A stretch of DNA of 64,000 nt, taken from positions 372,001 to 436,000 of the forward strand of contig NZ_BMDJ01000003.1 of the NCBI RefSeq assembly GCF_014635725.1, in the 5' to 3' direction. A model generated the notes under the pieces. It had not been told where the DNA came from. It was given only the letters and a program-made list of their open reading frames with translations, and did no database searches. Position numbers and translations under genes: made by a program. Below are positions 35,302 through 43,221 of the stretch, piece by piece; position 1 is the first letter of the stretch; every line of letters begins with the position of its first letter. The DNA comes from Pedobacter mendelii. GTDB lineage: Bacteria; Bacteroidota; Bacteroidia; Sphingobacteriales; Sphingobacteriaceae.

Positions 35302-37875
35302 TTATTTACTTTTAGCATCTAAGGCATCATCAATTCTACTTGCTAAATCTTCTAAATGGTATTTGCTTAAACCTGTGGCTGTATTTGCACTGGTTTTAAT
35401 CATTGTATCCAATTCTTTCAATTCGCCTTTAACTACCGAAAGTACATCGCTCTGTGAAGCTGTTATGCCACTTGGAGTAGCACCACCTCTACCGCCACCT
35501 GCTAATATAGCATTTACTGCTGTTGGAGCCGGAGCTGGTTTAACAATAGAAATCAGTTTATCAACATACATTTTTTGAAGATTTCTTCTGTAAACATCAA
35601 TTGCCAGATTTGATTTTAATTCTGTAAAAATTGATGCATTTAAATCAGTAAACAAATCGGTTATTTTATATGCACTTGCACCGTCAGCCGCTTCAGCAGA
35701 AATTAATTTCGTCAATGTACTTGTTCCCAGCAATCTGTTAATAGTTGTATTTTGTAATCTGCCAACAACTTCTAAACCATCCTGATCTATATTATCCAAA
35801 ATAGGTTTATTAATCATCCACATTGGTGTTTTAAATAATTGAACATCTAAGAAATTCATTGCTTCTTTTTGTGTCGCAGCTGGCGTACGTTCATAAACTG
35901 AACCTGCTTGCTCAACTGTTTTTGGGTTTTCATATACACCACCAATGTTTTTAGCCACATGCCCCATGTAACGACCAAACTGCGTGGTTAACTGACCATA
36001 CATATTTGATAAGTTATCATAACCATCAGCTGGCTCTTTTGTCCATACAGGTAAATTTGTTAAAATAACTTTTAGGTTCTTAATTCCGTATGTACTGGCT
36101 TTCATTGCATTATCCGATAAATCTTCATTTTGCGAATGCGGATCATCAGGATTAGTTTCAGTACCGAACCATAATCTACGGTTCTTAGCCGATTCGATTG
36201 TCATTTTGTTTAGAATCGGAACCTCTTGCTGCGCATTTTTTGTTTCAGGGAAATATTTATAACCCCACTCAATAGCCCATTTGTCATAATCGCCAATACG
36301 AGGATATAAACCTTTTGCAGAAATATTATCTTCTGGCTGCGCAACGTAGTTAAAGCGGGCATAATCCATAATTGATGGTGTGTGTCCGTTTGCTTCTACC
36401 CATTTTTTATCTCTCAACATTTCTGTTGGAACAGTTGAACTCGAACCATAGTTGTGACGTAAGCCCAAAGTATGACCAACTTCATGCGATGAAACGAAAC
36501 GGATTAAATCACCCATTAATTCATCACTGAAAGTCATTTTACGAGCCCTTGGATCAACGGCAGCGGTTTGAATCATATACCAATCGTGTACCAGTTTTTG
36601 AACATTGTGGAACCAGTTGATGTGACTTTCCATAATCTCGCCACTGCGTGGATCTGAAATACTTGGTCCGCTAGCGTTTGCAATTTCTGATGGTTTGTAC
36701 ACAATCGCCGAATGACGGGCATCATCAATACTCCAGGTAGAATCTTGTTTATAACTTGGAGCTTCTTTTGCCATGATTGCATTTTTGAAACCCGCTTTTT
36801 CGAAGGCTTTAGCCCAATCATCAACACCTGCTTTTAAATAAGGAATCCATTTTTTAGGTGTAGCGGGGTCGATATAAAAAATAATAGGCTTAGTAGGTTC
36901 AACCAATTCGCCACGTTTATATTTAGCTAAATCTTGTGGTTTTGGCTCTAATCTCCATCGTTTAATTAGTTCGATTTCTTTAACGCCTTGAGGATTTAAA
37001 TCGAAATCGGTGTAACCAACTGCAAAATACCCAACCCTTTGGTCGAAGTAGCGGGCTTTCATTGGCACTTTTGGAAGAATAACCAATGATGTATTTAATT
37101 CTACTGTTGATGAACCTGCTGATGCACCGCCTCCAATTCCTGCAGGGGCAGCACCACCAAAAGGTGAAGGTGCAGCAGTTAGGCTGTAAGTTTTAACCGT
37201 ACTAATTTCAACGTTAGTAGGAAAACTTCTTAAGCTTTGAATATAACTTCTATCAGAAAGTTGAGCACCTAATCTGAAACGGGTTTTAGCCGCAGGCGAA
37301 CTGAAATAGAAAATATCATTGTCGCTGTTTAAATATTCAGTAACATCAATTACACTACCTTTTTTATCTGTAGTGTAAGCAGCAATATTAAAAGAAGCCG
37401 CAATTGCCTGTATGTTTGAATTTTTTAAAGATTGATACATTGAGGTTGTACTATCGGGACCATAAGTTCTGTAACTTATTTTACGCATAAAAATACGGTT
37501 GTTTGGTCCTTTTTCGAAACGGATAACAGAGCTACCAATTTGGTCGCCTGCATAGCCTTGTGCTGCCCTAACTTCGGCACCTGATTTAGAAATACGACTT
37601 ACCACTAAAATATCTCTTCCTAAAGTAGAATCTGCAATTTCGAAGAAAAACTTATCTTCTAATTTATGCGTGGTTATCATCCCCTTTCTGGTAGATGTTT
37701 TGCTAGTAATAACCTGATCATAAGGTTTTGGTTGAGCCCGAACTCCTGAGCCTAAGGCTGCGCCTGCTGCTCTTCTTGTTGTATCACCAGGTATAGCTCC
37801 TCCTTGCCTTACCTGTGCCTGAGCAAATGTAATGGCAGAAACAGCAAATAAAATGCTGAGTAAATTTTTTTTCAT
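35302..37875 (-). CDS. Secreted zinc-dependent metalloprotease (DUF5117/DUF5118 family)
   Basis: 857 residues with a signal peptide (MKKNLLSILFAVSAITFAQAQ). The zinc site is SSHEVGHTLGLRHNYGSS near residue 465 (HExxHxxGxxH, metzincin-like), in the usual place for this Bacteroidota family. The N-terminal ~300 residues correspond to DUF5118/DUF5117, and SIMDYARFNYVAQPED follows the zinc motif like a Met-turn. It is exported and degrades protein; the substrate is unknown. It carries no C-terminal sorting domain that I recognise. It is monocistronic. Confidence 0.9.
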   Translation of the reverse strand: MKKNLLSILFAVSAITFAQAQVRQGGAIPGDTTRRAAGAALGSGVRAQPKPYDQVITSKTSTRKGMITTHKLEDKFFFEIADSTLGRDILVVSRISKSGAEVRAAQGYAGDQIGSSVIRFEKGPNNRIFMRKISYRTYGPDSTTSMYQSLKNSNIQAIAASFNIAAYTTDKKGSVIDVTEYLNSDNDIFYFSSPAAKTRFRLGAQLSDRSYIQSLRSFPTNVEISTVKTYSLTAAPSPFGGAAPAGIGGGASAGSSTVELNTSLVILPKVPMKARYFDQRVGYFAVGYTDFDLNPQGVKEIELIKRWRLEPKPQDLAKYKRGELVEPTKPIIFYIDPATPKKWIPYLKAGVDDWAKAFEKAGFKNAIMAKEAPSYKQDSTWSIDDARHSAIVYKPSEIANASGPSISDPRSGEIMESHINWFHNVQKLVHDWYMIQTAAVDPRARKMTFSDELMGDLIRFVSSHEVGHTLGLRHNYGSSSTVPTEMLRDKKWVEANGHTPSIMDYARFNYVAQPEDNISAKGLYPRIGDYDKWAIEWGYKYFPETKNAQQEVPILNKMTIESAKNRRLWFGTETNPDDPHSQNEDLSDNAMKASTYGIKNLKVILTNLPVWTKEPADGYDNLSNMYGQLTTQFGRYMGHVAKNIGGVYENPKTVEQAGSVYERTPAATQKEAMNFLDVQLFKTPMWMINKPILDNIDQDGLEVVGRLQNTTINRLLGTSTLTKLISAEAADGASAYKITDLFTDLNASIFTELKSNLAIDVYRRNLQKMYVDKLISIVKPAPAPTAVNAILAGGGRGGATPSGITASQSDVLSVVKGELKELDTMIKTSANTATGLSKYHLEDLASRIDDALDAKSK

Positions 37876-37992
37876 AACAAATTAGTTGATTTGAAGGTAA
37901 ATATATGGCAGTAACCATCATTTGATATGATTTACCTAATAACTTTTAAGTTACAATGTCATTATTTGTTAGTTTTTACACAAAAAAAGATT

Positions 37993-38352
37993 TTATAGCG
38001 AAAATTCAGGATTTTCTATAAATCCGATAACATTTCCAAAGGGATCAAAAATACTTCCAACCCAAATTGGTCCACCAACATTATTAGGATGCTCATGAAT
38101 TTCAACTTCCAACTCAGTAAAGCCTTCAAAAGTTTTTTTAATATCTTTAACGCCCCAATAAGTAATTGAATGATTACCGTTACTAAAACTAGAATCATCG
38201 GGATTTAAGCCTAACTCGTAACCACCAACATTATAGCCAACATAATAATCTTCATCAAAATATGGCTCAATTTCTAATATTTTTTTATACCATTCTTTCG
38301 CGGCTTCTAAATCGCCAACATAATAAACGATGGTTCTTAATCCTTTTAGCAT
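37993..38352 (-). CDS. VOC-superfamily (glyoxalase-like) protein
   Basis: 119 residues, one VOC domain with two beta-alpha-beta-beta-beta modules: LKGLRTIVYYVGDLEAAKEWYKKIL at the start, GYELGLNPDDSSF in the middle and GSIFDPFGNVIGFIENPEF at the end. A metal His from the first strand is not evident (Tyr in its place), so it may not be a classic metal enzyme. Function unknown beyond the fold. Confidence 0.85.
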   Translation of the reverse strand: MLKGLRTIVYYVGDLEAAKEWYKKILEIEPYFDEDYYVGYNVGGYELGLNPDDSSFSNGNHSITYWGVKDIKKTFEGFTELEVEIHEHPNNVGGPIWVGSIFDPFGNVIGFIENPEFSL

Positions 38353-38415
38353 AGTTTTTAGGTGTTAAGGTTTTAGGGCGATGTTGAAAATTGATTATTG
38401 GATATTGACAACTTG

Positions 38416-39438
38416 TCAATGTATTATCTTAAAAATGAGTTCTTTATATAGCTGTCCATCATCAACATTCCCACTACTATCTAATCCTTTGCTTTTTAAA
38501 TCATATTCACGCAGCAAACTAATTACCTGAAAAACTTTTCCTGTATTATAATTTTTTGCTGCAACCTCGTAATCCTTAATAAAAAATGGAGGAACGCCTA
38601 AAGCAGAAGCAGCATCAGCCTTATTAGGTATATAATGGTATTTTAAAAGCTTAGTAAAATAGCCGCCCAAATTTGCAAGAACCATTACCATAGGATTTGC
38701 CTTAGGATTATTTGCGAAATAATCTATAATTTGATTACACTTTAAAACGTTACGAACAGCTAATGCTTTTTGCAATTCAAAAACGTTATATTCTTTACTA
38801 ATACCAATATTTTTTTGAACTAAATCTGTATTGATGATAACTTCTTTAGGTACATTTAGCATCAATTTTTCAATTTCATTGGCAATTTTTGAAAGGTCGG
38901 TTCCTAAATATTCTGCCATTAAGGCTGATGCCTGCTGGTCGATTTTATAGCCTTTTTCTTTTATAAAATCTTCAATCCATGGAACAAGTTTATAATCGCG
39001 AACCAAATCAGATTGAAAAATTAAACCGCTTTTGCTTATCGCTTTGTATATCTTTTTTCTTTTATCAAAATTGGCGTATTTAAATGCTAAAACAAGTATT
39101 GTACTTGGTAATGGTTTTTCGAAATAGTTAATTACGAATTCAGCTTCTTTACTATTACCTTCTTCTTTTGCCCACTTTAAATCTTGCGCCTCCTTTACAA
39201 TCACAACCTGATAGTCAGACATCATTGGGTATCGCTTTGCGGCACCTAAAACTGTAGCCATATCAGTATCTTTTCCATAGAGAATTGTTTGATTAAAGCC
39301 CTTTTCAGCATCGCTCAATAATTTATCTTCAATGTAATCCGTTACTTGATCGATATAATAGGCTTCCTCACCATGAAGTAAATAAACAGGCTTAAATTTA
39401 CGGGCTTTTATATCTTTAATAATTTCGGCAGCAGTCAT
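38416..39438 (-). CDS. holA: DNA polymerase III subunit delta
   Basis: 340 residues, the right size for HolA. The N-terminal part reads RKFKPVYLLHGEEAYYIDQVTDYIEDKLL (the P-loop-like LLHGEE of delta subunits), then VVIVKEAQDLKW and STILVLAFKYANFDKRKKIYKAI, and the C-terminal collar ends ELIFKIIH. Delta opens the sliding clamp in the clamp loader at the replication fork. Divergent from the next gene. Confidence 0.92.
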   Translation of the reverse strand: MTAAEIIKDIKARKFKPVYLLHGEEAYYIDQVTDYIEDKLLSDAEKGFNQTILYGKDTDMATVLGAAKRYPMMSDYQVVIVKEAQDLKWAKEEGNSKEAEFVINYFEKPLPSTILVLAFKYANFDKRKKIYKAISKSGLIFQSDLVRDYKLVPWIEDFIKEKGYKIDQQASALMAEYLGTDLSKIANEIEKLMLNVPKEVIINTDLVQKNIGISKEYNVFELQKALAVRNVLKCNQIIDYFANNPKANPMVMVLANLGGYFTKLLKYHYIPNKADAASALGVPPFFIKDYEVAAKNYNTGKVFQVISLLREYDLKSKGLDSSGNVDDGQLYKELIFKIIH

Positions 39439-39580
39439 TGCCGTAAAATTACAATTTAGCTTTTAGGATTCAGGTAAATGTTTATAAACAATATTAACTT
39501 TGACTGTGCTCATAATTGATAAATTGTTTTGTTACTAAATTGTTAACGGCAACCTGCCCATTAAAAACTGCCAACTGAAA

Positions 39581-40039
39581 ATGTTTAACCCTACTCCGCT
39601 TAATCTTCCACCTTACCCATTTAAAATTACCCAAAAGGATGATTTGGTTTTCATTTTTGATGAATTGAGGAAAAAACACTTGGTATTAACGCCCGAAGAA
39701 TGGGTTCGCCAACATTTTATTCAGAATCTTATTTTAGAAAAGAGTTTTCCTAAAACTTTAATTCAGATTGAAGGTGGCTTGGTATTAAATCAATTGCAAA
39801 AACGAAGTGATATTTTAGTTTATAACACGGCTGGCGAAAAACTAATGCTTATTGAATGTAAAGCTCCAAAAATAAAAATTACACAATCTGTTTTCGATCA
39901 GGCATCACGATATAATTCAATCCATCAGGCTAAGTGGATAGTGCTAACCAATGGGTTACAGCATGTTTATGCCAAAATGGACTTAAAAAAAGGCAGCTTC
40001 GATTTTATTCAAGAGTTGCCTAATTATAGCTTTCTTTAG
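39581..40039 (+). CDS. Stand-alone HsdR-N-like nuclease-fold protein
   Basis: 152 residues matching the N-terminal domain of type I restriction HsdR proteins. RSDILVYN followed ~12 residues later by LMLIECKAPK is the D...ExK core of a PD-(D/E)XK fold. There is no helicase domain and no hsdM or hsdS nearby. Such single-domain proteins are common beside holA in Bacteroidota; their role is not known. Its stop directly abuts the stop of the convergent DUF1080 gene. Confidence 0.8.
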   Translation: MFNPTPLNLPPYPFKITQKDDLVFIFDELRKKHLVLTPEEWVRQHFIQNLILEKSFPKTLIQIEGGLVLNQLQKRSDILVYNTAGEKLMLIECKAPKIKITQSVFDQASRYNSIHQAKWIVLTNGLQHVYAKMDLKKGSFDFIQELPNYSFL

Positions 40040-41407
40040 TTACTTCAGGTTTTTAATTTTAATGGTTCTGAAATCTACTTTATTGCCATGGTCTTGAAGC
40101 AGAATATGTCCTTTTGGTGCTTCGCCGAAGTCTTTCCAATCTTTATATTTGCTTATGGAAACCAGTTTTTTAAACTCTTCCGAACCACGAACATATTCCA
40201 ATACTTTTACCCCATTTAAATAATGTTCAACTTTATTATTTGGATAAACTACCAAACGGGCATTGTTCCAGCTACCAATTGGGCGAAGATAACGAGGCTC
40301 TTTTTTAGCGGTAATTAAATCATATAGAGAACCTAAAGTTCTATTTCCATCTCTTCCTAATTTTGCGTCCGGATGTAGTTCATCATCTAAAACTTGGTAT
40401 TCCAAGCCAATTGCCGAGCCTGTATTTTTTTCGCTCAAGGTAACGAAGTATTTTACACCACTATTTGCGCCCGGAGTAAGTTTAAACTCAAACGACATAT
40501 CAAAAGCCGAAAACTCTTCTTTAGTTACAATATCACCACCGTTTGTAGATTCTGCTCCTCCAGATGGCTCAACACTAATTATCCCATCGGCAATTTTCCA
40601 CCCTTTTGCTGGGAAAGAAGTTTTGTAAGCACCAATCCAGCCCATATTACTTTTTCCATCGAAAAGCAATTTGTAACCATTCGATTTTTCGTAGGCAGAT
40701 AAATCATTTGGTGTTAAATTAACTGCATAAATTCCTTTCGGGAAAGGCTTAGATTTTAAGTTTTCAGTTTGAATATTGATGTTTTTGAAATAGACCTTTT
40801 TTCCATCATTTTCCAGAATATTACCAATTCCATGAACTTGCAATCCAATAAAACCTGATTTATCCAAGGTATCGATAACATAAGAAACAGAAGTTCCATT
40901 TACCCATGTTTTCAGTTCATTACCAATACATTCTATTCTGTAGTGGTTAAATTCATTCTTTTTATATAAAGATTTTGCAGATGGGTTTAATTCAAGCGGA
41001 TAAAGCCATAATCTTCTGGCTTCATCATAAACACCACCCGTCCAGGCTCTAGGCGTAGGATCTATTTCTACTTGGCGGCCGAAAACCAAACCTTTTCCGT
41101 TATTTCCCTCTGGTTTAATGTGGCTTCGGGTTTGAATGCCAGAGTTTGTGCTTTCGCCCTCTAATTTTACATCCAATTCTAAGATAAAATCTCCATATTC
41201 TTTTTCAGTAATCAGGAATGAATTTGGCGTTCCTTTAGTCATGGTTCCGATAATCATTCCATCTTCTACCTTATATGGAGCGGCACCTGCAACAGCTTTC
41301 CAGCCGGTTAGTGTTTTACCATCGAAAAGTGGTTTGGCCTTTTGTGCAGCAGCAGATAAACTAATTAAGGAAAGAGCAAGAATACTGTATTTTTTGATGT
41401 TTAACAT
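40040..41407 (-). CDS. Secreted tandem DUF1080 protein (3-keto-glycoside hydrolase family)
   Basis: 455 residues from the ATG at 41407, which begins a signal peptide (MLNIKKYSILALSLISLSAAAQ); the frame is open 11 codons upstream. Two DUF1080 domains in tandem: KPLFDGKTLTGWKAV (first, ~25-210) and KLLFDGKSNMGWIGA (second, ~240-455), each with the concanavalin-like GWK...DG start. The family includes 3-keto-disaccharide hydrolases that act after oxidation of a sugar at C3. The oxidoreductase gene lies 99 nt upstream on the same strand, which fits such a pathway. Confidence 0.88.
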   Translation of the reverse strand: MLNIKKYSILALSLISLSAAAQKAKPLFDGKTLTGWKAVAGAAPYKVEDGMIIGTMTKGTPNSFLITEKEYGDFILELDVKLEGESTNSGIQTRSHIKPEGNNGKGLVFGRQVEIDPTPRAWTGGVYDEARRLWLYPLELNPSAKSLYKKNEFNHYRIECIGNELKTWVNGTSVSYVIDTLDKSGFIGLQVHGIGNILENDGKKVYFKNINIQTENLKSKPFPKGIYAVNLTPNDLSAYEKSNGYKLLFDGKSNMGWIGAYKTSFPAKGWKIADGIISVEPSGGAESTNGGDIVTKEEFSAFDMSFEFKLTPGANSGVKYFVTLSEKNTGSAIGLEYQVLDDELHPDAKLGRDGNRTLGSLYDLITAKKEPRYLRPIGSWNNARLVVYPNNKVEHYLNGVKVLEYVRGSEEFKKLVSISKYKDWKDFGEAPKGHILLQDHGNKVDFRTIKIKNLK

Positions 41408-41506
41408 GATAGGATTTGTTTGCTTAACCACCTTAAACACTTAAGAACATCTTAGCTGTTTTACTAACTTGAGTTTTCTAAGGTGTCTTAGGTGGTGATA
41501 AACTAA

Positions 41507-42862
41507 TTAATATTTAAATACTTTTCCGTTTGCTATTACTTCTTGTTTGCTTTCATCAAAAACTGCTTTTGCTCCAGTTCGAACTGCAGCATTTGTCATA
41601 ATGTTAGCAATTGAATGAGAATAACCAGCTTCAACCGGACCATTTGGTGTTTTACGACTCCTAATACATTCCATCCAGTTTCGCATGTGGCCAGAAGTTA
41701 ATAAGTCGCCGCCCATATTCGCACCTGTTGCAGCTTTGATCTCCGATTTACTTAAATCGAACTCTGGTAAAAGATTGGCTTTTAAACCCATTGCAGCAGC
41801 TTCTTTTTCCTTCAATCCACCCTTCGGAGAAACTTTATTTGTTATCAGATTTAATTCTCCACCATTAGAATAGTAAACTTCACCTACATCGCCAACACTA
41901 TTTTGCATTCTTGAAGTAAAAGTAACCTGGAATCCATCTTCAGAATTTGGCTGACCATAATCAAAAACAGCAACCATTGAATCCCAATTTCTACGACCAT
42001 CTTTCCAGGTGTAAATACCACCATTTGCTACTACACTTCTTGGATGTTTTAAGTTGGTAAACCAATGAACGGTATCAATTTGATGCGACATCCACTGACC
42101 AGGCATACCTGAAGAATATGGCCAGAATAAACGATATTCTAAATATTTCCGAGGGTCAAAAGCTTCAGACGGGCGATTTAATAAAAATCTTTTCCAATCA
42201 ATATCATCTTCTTTAAGTTTTGCAACCAAATCCGGTCTGCGCCAGCGTCCCGGCTGGTTAACATTCCAAACTAAATCTACTGCTGTGATTGGCCCGAATT
42301 TTCCATCTTGGATGTATTTAGCCGCGTTTGCATAATTTTCTCCACTCCTACGCTGTGAACCAATCTGTACAATTCTATCGGTAGCTTTAACTGCTTTTAA
42401 TGCAGCTTTTGCATCGTCCATGGTTTCGGCAAATGGCTTTTCAACATAAGCATCGCAATTGGCTTTTACAGCTTCGATAGTATGTAAAGCATGTTGAAAA
42501 TCGGCTGTGCTGATGATTACCGCATCTAAATCTTTCATAGTATAAAGCTCATCGTTATTTCTGCAAGCCTTAATATCGTGACCGAATTTTTCTTTCAGAT
42601 GAGCAATTCCTAAATCTCTACGGTAATTCCATAAATCGGAGAGCCCAACAATATCAAAATTTAATTCTTTGTTATGATTTAAGAAAGATGGCAAAAGTGT
42701 ATCTTTAAAACGGTCAGAAAATCCGACAACACCAACTCGAACACGATCGTTTGCACCGATGATTCGTCCGTAACTTTTAGCGCTCATGCCCATTGTACCT
42801 GCGTAAGTAGCCGCAGCAAAAACAGCCGATTGCTTAATAAATTTTCTTCTGGAATTTTCCAT
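41507..42862 (-). CDS. Tat-exported Gfo/Idh/MocA family oxidoreductase
   Basis: 451 residues. A twin-arginine signal (NSRRKFIKQSAVFAAATYAGTMG) sends the folded enzyme across the membrane. The NAD(P) fold follows (VRVGVVGFSDR, DAVIISTADFQHALHTIEAVKA, AYVEKPFAETMDDAKAAL with the EKP motif), then the C-terminal substrate domain (~175-440). Such enzymes oxidise sugars, often at C3. With the DUF1080 protein next to it this suggests oxidative cleavage of a glycoside in the periplasm. The substrate is unknown. Confidence 0.9.
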   Translation of the reverse strand: MENSRRKFIKQSAVFAAATYAGTMGMSAKSYGRIIGANDRVRVGVVGFSDRFKDTLLPSFLNHNKELNFDIVGLSDLWNYRRDLGIAHLKEKFGHDIKACRNNDELYTMKDLDAVIISTADFQHALHTIEAVKANCDAYVEKPFAETMDDAKAALKAVKATDRIVQIGSQRRSGENYANAAKYIQDGKFGPITAVDLVWNVNQPGRWRRPDLVAKLKEDDIDWKRFLLNRPSEAFDPRKYLEYRLFWPYSSGMPGQWMSHQIDTVHWFTNLKHPRSVVANGGIYTWKDGRRNWDSMVAVFDYGQPNSEDGFQVTFTSRMQNSVGDVGEVYYSNGGELNLITNKVSPKGGLKEKEAAAMGLKANLLPEFDLSKSEIKAATGANMGGDLLTSGHMRNWMECIRSRKTPNGPVEAGYSHSIANIMTNAAVRTGAKAVFDESKQEVIANGKVFKY

Positions 42863-43221
42863 CGAATAAATAGGTTTAGATTTGGTTTAGAGAAGCTCAC
42901 AACATTAAACGTTTTACAACCGCTTAACAGCTTCCAAAATAGGAGTTTAAGTTGATAGATTGATGATGGCTTGGTAACAATTTAGAAACGGTTGTAATTG
43001 ACTCTAGTAATGCTGAATTCATTTCAGCATCTTAATAAAAAAAACCTCATCCTATGAAAGCAAGAAGTTATTGTGGTTTTTATGCATTCCCTCTCCAGAA
43101 AAGAGGAGAATCAAGTTTTGTGGTTTGAACCGGGGTTAAAAGCATTATTCCATAAATCCCGCTCTTCAAGGAGAGGGAGAGCAATAATTTGCCAAAGCAG
43201 AAACGTTAATAGGCTGAGGCT
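42863..43221. other. 359-bp repeat-filled gap
   Basis: It contains a half REP unit (ATGCTGAA/TTCAGCAT hairpin, 43010-43030) and a CCCTCTCC/GGAGAGGG repeat (43089-43177). The rest would hold the promoter of the oxidoreductase gene; no clear -7 element was identified. No gene seen. Confidence 0.55.
43089..43177. repeat. REP-like repeat with CCCTCTCC / GGAGAGGG ends
   Basis: The inverted ends (43089-43096 and 43170-43177) and the internal GGGTTAAAAG and CTTCAAGGAGAGGG match the repeat at 12966-13072. Confidence 0.6.

Noticed and set aside
39581..40039. A type I restriction system
   Set aside because: Only the HsdR N-terminal domain is present; no helicase, methylase or specificity subunit.
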